DNA of 64,000 nucleotides from Gammaproteobacteria bacterium. Lineage in GTDB: Bacteria > Pseudomonadota > Gammaproteobacteria > UBA4575. Under the pieces are notes generated by a model. That model saw only the letters and a program-made list of their open reading frames with translations. It did not search any database and was not told the origin of the DNA. This document shows positions 25,021 to 34,561 of this stretch, piece after piece. The translations under genes and the position numbers were made by a program. The DNA is taken from positions 314,799 to 378,798 of the forward strand of contig JANQOB010000006.1 in the NCBI GenBank assembly GCA_028279275.1. Reading direction: 5' to 3'. Position 1 is the stretch's first letter. Each line of letters starts with the position of its first letter.

Positions 25021-26400
25021 TTAGTTTTCTTGTGTATCAGGTTGCAAAGCGAGTGCCATCTCTTGTACTGAAGACTGATAGTCATAAGGTTGCTGCATGT
25101 CCTGTTTGAGGAACTTCATTAATTTTGGATAATATTCAATTGCTTGATCAATGCCTGCATCTGTACCTTGTTGATAGACGCCCAAATTAATCATATCCTC
25201 ATGTTTTTTATAGCGTCCATGAAATTCTCTAAACTGTTGGGCCAAATTAATTTGATCTTCAGTACATACAGTATGAAATAATCGACTCACTGAAGTTTCT
25301 ACATCAATAGCAGGAAAATGTCCTGTTTCCGCAAGCGCTCTAGATAAAGTTATGTGTCCGTCTAAAATTGCGCGAGACGCATCAGCAATAGGATCATTTT
25401 GGTCATCTCCTTCCACTAACACTGTATAAAATGCTGTGACTGAACCGCCTAAAGTACTTGAGTTACCTGCACGTTCCACTAATGAGGGTATTTTTGTAAA
25501 TACTGAAGGCGGATAACCTTTTGTTGCAGGAGGTTCGCCAATGGCAAGCGCAATTTCTCTATATGACTGCGCCACACGAGTGAGTGAATCCATTAACAAT
25601 AAAACTTGCTTACCTTGATCGCGGAAATATTCAGCAATAGTTGTAGAATACTTTGCTGCATGGACTCTTTGTAAAGGTGAGCAATCAGCCGGGGCTGCAA
25701 CCACTACAGTCTTTGTTAAGCCTTGTTCACCCAAAATTTGGTCAATGAATTCTTTTACCTCTCGACCGCGCTCACCAATCAATCCTACAACAATGACATC
25801 TGCAGCAGTGAATTTTGTCATCATGCCTAACAAGACACTTTTACCTACTCCACTGCCGGCAAATAAACCCATACGTTGACCAGTACCTATACTTAATAGA
25901 GCATTTATGGCTTTAACACCTACATCAAGGGGTTTTTCAATAGGCATGCGTTCAAACGGATTAATATTTTTTCCTTCCAAGTCACGAAATTCTTTCGCTT
26001 GTACTGGGCCTTTCTTATCTAATGGCTGCCCTGCTCCATCAATTACACGGCCTAATAATTCCCAGCCTACGGGTAATTTATGATTGTCCTTTGTCGGAAT
26101 AACACGTGCGCCCGGAACAGCTCCCTGCATATTTTCAATGGGCATTAAATAACTTTTAGTCCCGGAAAATCCAACAACTTCGGCTTCCATTTTTTGTCCA
26201 TTTGGAGAAACAATTAAACATCGACCACCGATATTTACCTGACAACCTTGAGCTTCTATAGTCAAACCAACTAAACGCGTCAACCTTCCTTCAACTGTAT
26301 AAGCAAAAGGCGACAAAGATTGACCTGATTGATTGATTGCATCAATCCAATATTGTTTACGTTGAGAAAAATATGGCAACGAATGATGTAATTCAGTCAT
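25021..26400 (-). CDS. fliI: Flagellar export ATPase FliI
   Basis: 459 residues, related to F1 ATPase beta subunits. Walker A (GLFAGSGVGKS, about residue 180), the ERGREVKEF motif and Walker B (VLLLMDSLTR) are intact. It energises substrate delivery to the export gate. Its ATG overlaps the fliH end by 8 bases. Confidence 0.97.
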   Translation of the reverse strand: MTELHHSLPYFSQRKQYWIDAINQSGQSLSPFAYTVEGRLTRLVGLTIEAQGCQVNIGGRCLIVSPNGQKMEAEVVGFSGTKSYLMPIENMQGAVPGARVIPTKDNHKLPVGWELLGRVIDGAGQPLDKKGPVQAKEFRDLEGKNINPFERMPIEKPLDVGVKAINALLSIGTGQRMGLFAGSGVGKSVLLGMMTKFTAADVIVVGLIGERGREVKEFIDQILGEQGLTKTVVVAAPADCSPLQRVHAAKYSTTIAEYFRDQGKQVLLLMDSLTRVAQSYREIALAIGEPPATKGYPPSVFTKIPSLVERAGNSSTLGGSVTAFYTVLVEGDDQNDPIADASRAILDGHITLSRALAETGHFPAIDVETSVSRLFHTVCTEDQINLAQQFREFHGRYKKHEDMINLGVYQQGTDAGIDQAIEYYPKLMKFLKQDMQQPYDYQSSVQEMALALQPDTQEN

Positions 26401-26995
26401 CAGTGCTATCTGTTGTTCGTTGACTGCCTAATAATTTCGCTGCAACTTGGGCTATTTGTGAATCGATCGTGGCATCAATAATTGAATCATCAGTTGCCAA
26501 TTTACAGCCTCCTCGTTGGATAGAAGGGTCTTCGATCAAAGAATAACTATGCTCAATATTGTCTTGATTAAATACTTTTTGTACAACACTTATATCATTA
26601 GGATTTAAGTGAATAATTAAACGACCTTTTTCCAAAGGCAATAATTTAATCGCTTCGCGTACTACAGAAACAACTTGCTCAGAATTGATTTGTAGCTCTC
26701 TTCTAATAATTTGTTTGGATATAGAAATGGCAAGCTGCGTTAAAGACTGGATGACATCTTCATCAATAACTTTTAAAGCATGATCAAAACTTGAAAAAAT
26801 AGCATCAAAAGTTTGCTGGTATTCATTTATGGTTTGTTGTGCCTGTTTAAGTCCATCTTCATAACCATTTTTTAATTTCTCATCATAAGAATTTTGCGAA
26901 CTTGAAACTGATAAATCACGATCCAGATAAGGTCCTTCCTTATTTATCGAAAATGTGCTTAATGAAGCTGGCTGCCATGATTCTTGATTACCCAT
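26393..26995 (-). CDS. fliH: FliH, negative regulator of the export ATPase
   Basis: 200 residues: a variable N-terminus with the Trp-rich start that binds FliN/FlhA in relatives (ESWQPASL), a helical section with the FliH pattern GYEDGLKQAQQTI, and a C-terminal domain like the ATP-synthase peripheral stalk (KGRLIIHLNPNDISVV). It binds FliI. Starts 14 bases after fliG and overlaps fliI by 8. Confidence 0.92.
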   Translation of the reverse strand: MGNQESWQPASLSTFSINKEGPYLDRDLSVSSSQNSYDEKLKNGYEDGLKQAQQTINEYQQTFDAIFSSFDHALKVIDEDVIQSLTQLAISISKQIIRRELQINSEQVVSVVREAIKLLPLEKGRLIIHLNPNDISVVQKVFNQDNIEHSYSLIEDPSIQRGGCKLATDDSIIDATIDSQIAQVAAKLLGSQRTTDSTDD

Positions 26996-27009
26996 AATGT
27001 GCTCAGACT

Positions 27010-28029
27010 CTAAAGAAAATCATCGCCTTTCCCACCAAGCATCACTGTTCCTTCTTCAGCGAGCCTTAGAGCAACTTCTAATATTTCCTTCTGAGCATCT
27101 TCCACTTCGGCTAAACGCACAGGGCCTGCTGTTTCAAGATCATCTTTGAGCAACTCAGCTGCGCGCTTGGACATATTCTTAAATATTTTATTAGCAATTT
27201 CCGCGCTAGCACCTTTAAGTGCAACCACCAATTTATCCTGAGGCGCTTCTCTTAATATAGTTTGCATGCCTCGGTCATCTACAGTAAGTAAATTATCAAA
27301 TACAAACATTTTTCCTTTAATTTCTTCACATAACTCTTTATCAATTCCGTTTAATGTTTCAACAATATTATTTTCAGTATCTTTATCGACATTATTTAAA
27401 ATATCAGCCGCGGCTTTGATACCTCCGAGATTTTTAATTTTGCTATCTGTTTCCTGAGAAAATCTATTTTCAATAAGAAGTTCGAGCTCTTTCAAAGCAG
27501 AAGAATTGACATCCCCTAGTCTCGCAATCCTCATGATTACATTTGCTTTTTTTTCTTCATCTAGTAGCTCTAAAATATTCCCTGCTTGTTCATCTTTTAA
27601 ATGGACTAATAATATTGCTATTAATTGTGGATGCTCATCTTTTATTGCATCGGCTATAACGGAAGGATCTATCCACTTAAGTGATTCGATTCCACTTGCA
27701 TTCGGACCCAGTTCTATTCTTGACATTATGCTATTAGCCTTTTGTGGCCCTATTGCCTGGAATAAAATTTTCTTAAGGTAATCTTGCGCACCTATATCAA
27801 GAGGTGTGTGTTTTTTATTGACTTCACTAAAGTTATTTAAAACATCATAGATATTATGTTGAGTTACATCTTTTAACGCATTAATGGCAGAGCCAATTAA
27901 TTCAAGTTCTTCCGGATCCATGAATTTAAGTACTTTAGCGGCTTCTGTCTCGCCCAATACCATCATGAGAATGGCGGCACGTTGTGCACCATCTAATGGA
28001 CTTGCTTGTGCTGTTTCTTCAGTCGCCAC
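27010..28029 (-). CDS. fliG: Flagellar motor switch protein FliG
   Basis: 339 residues, typical length. N-terminal FliF-binding domain (LDGAQRAAILMMVLGETEAA), middle domain with EHPQ motif (KDEHPQLIAILLVHL), and C-terminal torque domain with the charged ridge (KMFVFDNLLTVDDRGMQTIL, then MSKRAAELLKDDLE). It overlaps the fliF end by 11 bases, so the two are translationally coupled. Confidence 0.97.
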   Translation of the reverse strand: MATEETAQASPLDGAQRAAILMMVLGETEAAKVLKFMDPEELELIGSAINALKDVTQHNIYDVLNNFSEVNKKHTPLDIGAQDYLKKILFQAIGPQKANSIMSRIELGPNASGIESLKWIDPSVIADAIKDEHPQLIAILLVHLKDEQAGNILELLDEEKKANVIMRIARLGDVNSSALKELELLIENRFSQETDSKIKNLGGIKAAADILNNVDKDTENNIVETLNGIDKELCEEIKGKMFVFDNLLTVDDRGMQTILREAPQDKLVVALKGASAEIANKIFKNMSKRAAELLKDDLETAGPVRLAEVEDAQKEILEVALRLAEEGTVMLGGKGDDFL

Positions 28030-29665
28030 TTGGTGCTACCCAACTTTTAACTATCTTGGCTACTTGTTTAGGATCTTGCGACACTAATTCTTTTGCCATT
28101 GCAAGCTGTTGAACATAATTTGGATAGCCACCAGCAACACTGGCAGGTAACGCTGCTTGCCCTGAAGATCCTTCCAATAGTGGTTGTGATGCAGAATTTG
28201 CACTTGCAGGCCCAGATTTGTGTTTACCCATCAGTGTTCTCATTGCGGGTCGTACGAACATAAACAAGATGATCAAAACAGAAATCCCTGCAAACACTTG
28301 CTTGATAATGGCTAACAACCATGGTTGTTTCCAAATAGGTGTTGCTGCTGGCTCTTCTAAAACTTCTTCAGGGAGAAAACTACTGTTATATACAGTAATA
28401 CTATCACCACGTTCTTCATTAAATCCTATTGCCCCACCCACAATTCCTCGAATTAAATCAAAGTCTTCCTCAGCAAGTGGAGTTTTCACTGTTTCACCTG
28501 CTTCATTAACAACTTCTTTATCATCAACAACAATCGCTACAGAAATTCGATTAATTAAGCTTTTCGCTTCCTGTGTGTAACGCATAGTTTTGTCTAATTC
28601 GTAGTTCCTGGTGGTATTCTGCGAAGTTGATACTGGTGTTGAATTGGTAGAAACACCTTCTTCACCTTCTTGTGTATCATTTTGCTGAACCGTACCAGCA
28701 GAGGGGGGTTGATTTGTCAATGCACCTGGGATGCCTATTGCTGCAATTGAACTTCCTTGATTACGTTGATCAGAAATTTGTTCACTTCGCACCTGACTCT
28801 CGCCGGGGTCATATAATTCTTCTGCACTCTCACTTTTAGTAAATTCAATATCCGCATTCACTTGTGCTTTAATTTTATTGCGTCCATAGATAGGTGAAAG
28901 CAACTCTTCTATGCGGTTGGCATAAGTTTGTTCTACAGATTTTTTATAAGCTAATTGTTTATTTGATTGTGCAATTACATCATTGTCATTCGTAGAACTA
29001 AGTAATTGCCCCCATTGATCTACAATCGTTACACTTGATGCCTCTAAATATGGAACACTTGATGCAACTAGATGAGTAATAGATGCAACTTGTCCAGATT
29101 CTAATACTCTTCCCGGCATCAACTTAACCATAACGGATGCAGAAGTAAGTCCTCTATTTCTCACGAAAACAGATTGTTTTGGAGTTGCAATATGCACCCG
29201 AGCATTTTCAATATTTCTCATACCCGCAATGGTACGACTGAGCTCTGTTTCTAGAGCATGCTGATATCGTGCAGTTTCCATGAATTGGCTCGTACCTAAA
29301 GCGGGCTTGTCTTTAAGCACTTCATAACCTGTACCACTTGATTGAGGTAATCCTTCAGAAGCGAGCAAAATTTTTGCTTCACCTATTTTATCATTTGCAA
29401 CCAGTATCATTCCCGACGAAGAATCAATTCGGAACGGTATGTTTGATGTACGCAAAACATCTGCCACCATACTTACGTCAGATTGATTTAAATTAGAATA
29501 CACAGGCGTATACTCTGGTTTTATAGACCATAACGTCACACCCACACCAAGCGCTAATACCGCCGCTAAACTTAAAATTAATCCTAAATGTGAAAATAGC
29601 GAGCGTAGAAACTCACCTAAATTAAATGTATTAGGTACTTGATTCGCCTCTAATGTAGCATCCAT
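28019..29665 (-). CDS. fliF: MS-ring protein FliF
   Basis: 548 residues: TM helix near 29-49, periplasmic YscJ-like ring-building domains (VYSNLNQSDVSMVADVL; ARVHIATPKQSVFVR), a disordered insertion (about 295-350, Gly/Ser/Thr/Gln-rich), a second TM helix (about 445-465), and a cytoplasmic tail for FliG ending in VAKIVKSWV. FliF forms the MS ring, the foundation of the basal body. Follows fliE after 28 bases. Confidence 0.97.
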   Translation of the reverse strand: MDATLEANQVPNTFNLGEFLRSLFSHLGLILSLAAVLALGVGVTLWSIKPEYTPVYSNLNQSDVSMVADVLRTSNIPFRIDSSSGMILVANDKIGEAKILLASEGLPQSSGTGYEVLKDKPALGTSQFMETARYQHALETELSRTIAGMRNIENARVHIATPKQSVFVRNRGLTSASVMVKLMPGRVLESGQVASITHLVASSVPYLEASSVTIVDQWGQLLSSTNDNDVIAQSNKQLAYKKSVEQTYANRIEELLSPIYGRNKIKAQVNADIEFTKSESAEELYDPGESQVRSEQISDQRNQGSSIAAIGIPGALTNQPPSAGTVQQNDTQEGEEGVSTNSTPVSTSQNTTRNYELDKTMRYTQEAKSLINRISVAIVVDDKEVVNEAGETVKTPLAEEDFDLIRGIVGGAIGFNEERGDSITVYNSSFLPEEVLEEPAATPIWKQPWLLAIIKQVFAGISVLIILFMFVRPAMRTLMGKHKSGPASANSASQPLLEGSSGQAALPASVAGGYPNYVQQLAMAKELVSQDPKQVAKIVKSWVAPSGD

Positions 29666-29693
29666 ATAAAATTATTCTCTTTTATTTATAAAA

Positions 29694-30014
29694 TTAAACC
29701 GGCATACGCATGACTTCTTGGTATGCATTTACTAGCTGATTGCGCACCTGTTTTACTGCCTCAAATGAAACACGCGCTTTTTGCATTTCAATCATTACTC
29801 TGGACAATTCAACGCTTGAATCACCACGCTCAAACTTATCTCTTAAATCACCCGCATGCATTTGTTGATCGTTCACTTTATCAATAGATGATTTTAGTAA
29901 AGAAGAAAATTTTTCACTTTCATCACCGTTTTGATTGATATTAATATTAGGTTCTAGCTGACTCGAAATACTTCTAATCTGCGAAAGTAGTTCATTTATT
30001 TTTATATCACTCAT
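29694..30014 (-). CDS. fliE: FliE, MS-ring/rod junction protein
   Basis: 106 residues with the FliE C-terminal signature (VELSRVMIEMQKARVSFEAV, then VRNQLVNAYQEVMRMPV). It joins the MS ring to the rod. First gene of fliEFGHIJ, 20 bases after fleR. I found no convincing sigma-54 element directly upstream, so it may be read from the fleS promoter. Confidence 0.94.
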   Translation of the reverse strand: MSDIKINELLSQIRSISSQLEPNININQNGDESEKFSSLLKSSIDKVNDQQMHAGDLRDKFERGDSSVELSRVMIEMQKARVSFEAVKQVRNQLVNAYQEVMRMPV

Positions 30015-30034
30015 CGTCGTACCCTCATTAACAT

Positions 30035-31393
30035 TTACACACTTCTATATGCCGAGGGCACAGGAACACCCTGATCTTTCATTTTTGCGATTTTATATCT
30101 AAGCGTTCTTGGACTAATTCCTAGACGCTCAGCAACAAGCTTTCTATTTCCGTGCTCTGCCACTAATGCTTGCAGAATTAATTCTTGCTCATGAGATCTT
30201 AGATCCGTATTTAAGTTTGTAACGGTTTTTTCGTTGTTTAAATCCTGTTCGTCAAGCTCTAATAAATCTGCCTCAATAACGTTATTACTACATAAAACTA
30301 TTGCACGCTGTATTACATTTTCTAACTCTCTTACGTTACCGGGCCATTGACATCGAATTAAACATTCTCGCGCTTTTTCAGATAGCTCTAACGATTTACA
30401 AGGTGAATGTTTGTTCAATATCATGTAAGCCAGAGGCAAAATATCATCCACTCGGTCACGCAAAGGTGGAAGCGTGATTGGAAAAACATTTAATCGATAA
30501 AATAAATCTTCTCTAAAAGTTCCCTTCTTAACTTCATCTTTTAAATTTCTATTAGAAGTGGCAATAATTCTTACATCCAGATCAATGACTTTTTTGCCCC
30601 CCAATCTTTCAACCTGTTTTTCTTGTAATACTCTTAACAGCTTTGCTTGCAAGCCAAGATCCATTTCAGAAATCTCATCCAATAACAAAGTACCTTGCTG
30701 CGCTTCTTCAAACTTGCCTGCTTTAGACGTATGTGCACCTGTATAAGCACCCTTTTCATAACCAAACAAAACCGCTTCTAACATATTTTCAGGTATGGCA
30801 GCACAGTTAATGGCTACAAACGGGTGACTGCTACGTGGTGAATTTGCATGAATGAATCGTGCTAATACTTCTTTACCCGTACCGCTTTCTCCGCGTATGA
30901 AAACAGAGACTGCAGTATTTGCAACACGCCTAGCAATTTTTTTAGTTTCAATAGATTTTTTATCTACTGATATATAGTTACCAGTGTCTGTTTGTTTTGA
31001 AAACTTTACTTGAATATTACTTTTAATAATATTCAATAGAAGATCTACATCAAAAGGTTTTACTAAGTAATCACTTGCTCCACTTTTAATACAAGTAACG
31101 GCTTTCTCTATCGTTCCATATGCCGTCATTAAAACAACAGGTAAAGATAAGTATTTTTGTTTGATTGCTTCTAATAATTCATATCCATCAGTAATAGAAT
31201 CATTCTCACTATCGGTGTTATCAAACTGTATATCACTTAACACCATATCTATTTTCTCTCTTCCAAGCAGCCCCATTGCGCTCATAGGCGTTGCTGATTC
31301 AAATGCATTAAACCCATGGTCACGTATCGTTCCAGCAATGGCATGACTAAGCTTCATATCATCTTCAACAATCAATATATTTTTTCCCTGCAT
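30035..31393 (-). CDS. fleR: FleR/FlrC sigma-54 response regulator with an enlarged receiver loop
   Basis: 452 residues: receiver (about 5-125) with Asp54, AAA+ sigma-54 interaction domain (about 145-375) with Walker A (GESGTGKE), the sigma-54 contact loop as GAYTGA, and a Fis-type HTH (NRKLVAERLGISPRTLRYKI). FleR activates class III flagellar genes. The loop after Asp54 is eight residues longer than usual: the glycine of the xxDG turn is at 70 and the usual Met-Pro is missing. Lys of the VKP motif is kept. It follows fleS after 45 bases. Confidence 0.95.
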   Translation of the reverse strand: MQGKNILIVEDDMKLSHAIAGTIRDHGFNAFESATPMSAMGLLGREKIDMVLSDIQFDNTDSENDSITDGYELLEAIKQKYLSLPVVLMTAYGTIEKAVTCIKSGASDYLVKPFDVDLLLNIIKSNIQVKFSKQTDTGNYISVDKKSIETKKIARRVANTAVSVFIRGESGTGKEVLARFIHANSPRSSHPFVAINCAAIPENMLEAVLFGYEKGAYTGAHTSKAGKFEEAQQGTLLLDEISEMDLGLQAKLLRVLQEKQVERLGGKKVIDLDVRIIATSNRNLKDEVKKGTFREDLFYRLNVFPITLPPLRDRVDDILPLAYMILNKHSPCKSLELSEKARECLIRCQWPGNVRELENVIQRAIVLCSNNVIEADLLELDEQDLNNEKTVTNLNTDLRSHEQELILQALVAEHGNRKLVAERLGISPRTLRYKIAKMKDQGVPVPSAYRSV

Positions 31394-31438
31394 GATTTAC
31401 CCTTTATTATTTATTTAAATTCAATAAGCCTCTCAAAT

Positions 31439-32620
31439 TTATGAGTTTGAGCTAGATATCGGAGAAAATTCTGTGTATTTAGGAATACGCATGTCTATAC
31501 ATAAACCTTGTGGCACCTCGTCTTTCGCTTCAACCGTTCCACCATGAGCCTCTATAATAGATTTAACAACCGATAAACCTAAACCAGTTCCACCTGCTTT
31601 AGTTGTAAAAAATGGTTCGAATATTTTTTCTTTAAGTTCTTCAGATATGCCTTTCCCTTTATCATGTGTGGAGAACACAATATCTTTCCCTTCGGATTTG
31701 ATTTCTATTAAAACTTTTGCATCAAACTCACTTGCCTGAATTGCATTGTGAATTACATTTTTTAACGCCCCCCAAAAAGCAATGTAATTAATTGATATTT
31801 TCATTTTATCGGTAGAAATTTTTTCATCTACTTCAATTAAATAATTACCAAATTCCCGCTGTATATCTTTACGAAGTCTACTGACTAGCTGTTTTACACC
31901 AATTCGATCATTTAACTGCCATTCCCCTTTAGCAAAAGACAGCATGTCATTTACTGTTTCTTCTAGTCCATGTAAGCAATGCTTTACATTTTCAATTAAT
32001 TGAAATGAAAGCTCATTCTTATTAATGCGTTTTTCTAGGCTTGATAGATAAAGAAAGGCTGCTGATAAAGGTGTGCGAACTTGATGCGCCAGTGAAGCCA
32101 CCATGTTTCCGAGCGATTCAAGTCTCTCTTTTCGATTCAGGGACTCGTGATAACTATACTCAGCAGTAACATCGTTGATAATGATTACTTTTCCTTCACT
32201 GCGTTGCTGAGATTCAATTTTTAGTGATATACGGTTGCCATTTTTTAAACAAACTTCACTATTTCCGGAATATCCCGCTACCAGGTATTTTTTAGCTACT
32301 TCGCTCCAGATTTGACCCTTCAGAGATGTACCAACTAAATTATCTGCGATTTCATTGTTCTCAATAATCGTTCCATAATCATCAAGAACGATAATCCCAA
32401 CTGGTAAGGTACGAAGTAAGACAGATAATCTATCCGCAAGCTTTTCTTTTTCGACTAACTGATGAAACTTTTCGTTTCTTGTTTCAATTAGTTCTTTTTG
32501 GAGGTTTTCTGCTCGTCTTTCGAGCTGATCATATGCAGAAGTTAAGTCTTCTGAAAGACGATTAAAATTATCGAAAGCACTCTCTAGTGCTAGTTTCCTA
32601 TTATCAACAGCTACATCCAT
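31439..32620 (-). CDS. fleS: FleS/FlrB cytoplasmic sensor kinase
   Basis: 393 residues without TM helices: N-terminal coiled coil (about 10-65), a PAS domain (about 65-155), HisKA with His179 in SLAHQVRTP, and HATPase with NAIQAS, DKGKGI and GTGLGLSVV boxes. It phosphorylates FleR in response to flagellar assembly state. Preceded by a sigma-54 promoter and followed by fleR. Confidence 0.95.
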   Translation of the reverse strand: MDVAVDNRKLALESAFDNFNRLSEDLTSAYDQLERRAENLQKELIETRNEKFHQLVEKEKLADRLSVLLRTLPVGIIVLDDYGTIIENNEIADNLVGTSLKGQIWSEVAKKYLVAGYSGNSEVCLKNGNRISLKIESQQRSEGKVIIINDVTAEYSYHESLNRKERLESLGNMVASLAHQVRTPLSAAFLYLSSLEKRINKNELSFQLIENVKHCLHGLEETVNDMLSFAKGEWQLNDRIGVKQLVSRLRKDIQREFGNYLIEVDEKISTDKMKISINYIAFWGALKNVIHNAIQASEFDAKVLIEIKSEGKDIVFSTHDKGKGISEELKEKIFEPFFTTKAGGTGLGLSVVKSIIEAHGGTVEAKDEVPQGLCIDMRIPKYTEFSPISSSNS

Positions 32621-32681
32621 TTGGCATACCCTTACATAGTAATTTTTTAATACGCATAAATTTGACGCGCATTAACTACTA

Positions 32682-32699
32682 TGCAAACAATATGCCTAA
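32682..32699 (-). promoter_or_regulatory. Sigma-54 promoter of fleSR
   Basis: Minus-strand TTAGGCATATTGTTTGCA has GG and GC ten bases apart and a good TTTGCA downstream half; TAGG replaces TTGG. It lies 62-79 bases before the fleS ATG. FleQ is the expected activator. Confidence 0.65.
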
Positions 32700-32757
32700 T
32701 TTTGTTTTGCTATATTTAACAGGAGCTTAAGAAAAATTTAAGATTGTAAAGTCAATT

Positions 32758-33873
32758 TTATGACGTTGTTGCTCGTTGAAATTGATGTTTTTTCAATTTT
32801 TCGACGAGTGTAGTCCGACGTAAACCAAGCAACTTAGCAGCTTGCGCCACAACACCGTTTGCGAGATCTAAAGCTTGCTGTATGTAAAACTGTTCCACAG
32901 AGGCGATATGTGATTTCAAATCCACGCCTTCTTGAGTAAGCAACGGTAAACCAATTGTTTTATTAAAAAGACTGGATTCAGAAATATCCATTTCTGGAAA
33001 CAAATCATTTCGTATTTCTTCGTTTACGAGATCATTGATTTGCGAATTATTTTTCGCGCCATATTTACTAGGAAGTCTAGTTACATCCACAATTTTATCA
33101 GGATACAGAATACTTAATCGCTCGAGTAAATTGGAAAGCTCACGCACATTACCAGGCCATGTATAGCGTGCTAATGCAGACATGGCATCTGAAGTAACTT
33201 TTACATCTGTACCTGTTTCTCGTTTAATTTTATCAGTGATCGCATACACCAAAGATGGTAAATCTTCTGCACGCCTGCGTAATGGAGGTAATTCAATTGG
33301 ATATACATGTAAACGATAGTAAAGGTCCTCTCTGAATTCGCCTTTTTTAACCATCTCCTCTAAGTCGCGATGCGTCGCGGCAATTATTCGAACATTAGCA
33401 CTAATAGATTTACCGCTTCCTACACGCTCATAGACTTTTTCTTGCAGCACTCGTAAAAGCTTGGCTTGCATATTGAGGTCCATATCACCGATTTCATCAA
33501 GAAAAAGCGTCCCTCCTTCAGCTAGTTCAAACCTGCCTTTTCGATCTGTTATCGCGCCCGTAAAAGCACCTTTGACGTGACCAAATAGCTCACTTTCAAG
33601 CAATTCCTGAGGTATGGCTGCGCAATTAACGGGAACAAAATATTTTGATGCGCGATTGGATATTGTATGGATACTGCGGGCTACGACTTCTTTACCCGTA
33701 CCTGATTCACCTAGAATTAAAACATTAGCATTTGTATTAGCTACGCGCTCAATAAGATCACTTACTTGCTGAATCGCTTTACTATGGCCATCCAAAAGTG
33801 ATTTGTTATTTTTACGGCGACCTAGATTTTCTCTAGCATCAGAATAGATGTCCTGTGTGGATTCAACCTGCAT
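32758..33873 (-). CDS. fleQ: FleQ/FlrA-type flagellar master regulator lacking the N-terminal receiver-like domain
   Basis: 371 residues against about 490 for FleQ/FlrA. AAA+ domain from about residue 27: Walker A GESGTGKE (55-62), GAFTGA loop intact, [12 protein letters not shown]alker B, then a Fis-type HTH at the C-terminus ([16 protein letters not shown]). The roughly 120-residue FleQ N-terminal domain is missing, and the 100 bases upstream hold no remnant in any frame. Of the c-di-GMP contacts described for Pseudomonas FleQ, Arg185 is kept (Arg66), Asn186 is Ser67, and Arg144 aligns to Ser25 next to Lys24. It sits in the expected place, between fliT and fleS. Confidence 0.88.
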   Translation of the reverse strand: MQVESTQDIYSDARENLGRRKNNKSLLDGHSKAIQQVSDLIERVANTNANVLILGESGTGKEVVARSIHTISNRASKYFVPVNCAAIPQELLESELFGHVKGAFTGAITDRKGRFELAEGGTLFLDEIGDMDLNMQAKLLRVLQEKVYERVGSGKSISANVRIIAATHRDLEEMVKKGEFREDLYYRLHVYPIELPPLRRRAEDLPSLVYAITDKIKRETGTDVKVTSDAMSALARYTWPGNVRELSNLLERLSILYPDKIVDVTRLPSKYGAKNNSQINDLVNEEIRNDLFPEMDISESSLFNKTIGLPLLTQEGVDLKSHIASVEQFYIQQALDLANGVVAQAAKLLGLRRTTLVEKLKKHQFQRATTS

Positions 33874-34225
33874 TACTCTAACCAGCCTTTTTTATAAAAC
33901 ATTCCAAAGCTCTAGACTAAGAGATTGTGCGCACTCCACAAGATTATTGCGCTGACAGCATCCTTTTCTGCCATTTCCCCTTTAATATCGTATGTAAGCT
34001 ATTTTATTCTACCTTAAATATCTAATTTATTTTGGACTAAAGTCTATTTCGGACTAAAGATACAATACTTTTTCTAAGGATACAAAGTATTCGCATAAAA
34101 ATACTTTAAAACTTTAGCAATTATAAAATTAATTTTTTTTGTAAAGTACAATTAACTTAAATTTCATAACAATTCTGTTTAAAAGACATTTGTTAAAAAT
34201 TTAAACAACTTAATTTTGTAAACTA
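33874..34225. promoter_or_regulatory. Repeat-rich AT-rich upstream region of fleQ
   Basis: A 352-base gene-free stretch between fliT and fleQ. It holds two direct copies of GGACTAAAG (34034-34042 and 34051-34059, period 17), the first extended to the palindrome GACTAAAGTC. It also holds an inverted repeat AAAGTATT/AATACTTT (34084-34091 and 34100-34107) with another AATACTTT at 34066-34073. No sigma-54 or sigma-28 promoter was found. These repeats may be operators for the fleQ promoter; no small gene was seen. Confidence 0.45.
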
Positions 34226-34531
34226 TTAATATGTATTGTTATATTGCTGAATAGCTGTTTGAGAGTATTTGTTATTTTGTATTTGCGTCAAAACTTTGGC
34301 GCGCAGATCAATTAATTGATCTTTTATCACGGTATTTGTGTTGGCAAGCTCTTCGATATCGTTATTCATCGAAATAAATTGTTCTGCAGTTAAACTACGA
34401 ATATATTTTCGAATATTCGCATCCCATTTCTGACTTAGCTTCATAGCTTCATCCCATGACTCATTATTAATAGTCGAGAGTAGCTCTTTCGCTAGGTTTT
34501 TTACTTGCGATAGTTGCTTTTGAGTGCTCAT
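34226..34531 (-). CDS. fliT: FliT-like flagellar chaperone
   Basis: 101 residues, all helical, with no strong sequence signature. Assigned from its place directly after fliS and its size, which match FliT, the chaperone of the FliD cap protein. An unrelated helical protein cannot be ruled out. An 18-base perfect palindrome in the coding sequence (34305-34322) appears to be chance from the codons of a KDQLIDL stretch. Confidence 0.65.
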   Translation of the reverse strand: MSTQKQLSQVKNLAKELLSTINNESWDEAMKLSQKWDANIRKYIRSLTAEQFISMNNDIEELANTNTVIKDQLIDLRAKVLTQIQNNKYSQTAIQQYNNTY

Positions 34532-34561
34532 TTCAAGCTTAAGGCTATACAGAATAACTTG

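Noticed and set aside
28218..28580. Plus-strand 120-codon open frame
   Set aside because: Antisense to fliF; composition is that of a shadow frame.
33874..33990. Hidden frameshifted N-terminal domain of FleQ
   Set aside because: Only about 100 bases of possible coding sequence lie upstream and none resembles the FleQ receiver; stops occur in all frames.
34305..34322. 18-base perfect palindrome AGATCAATTAATTGATCT
   Set aside because: It lies inside fliT and is explained by the codons of a KDQLIDL stretch; no promoter context.
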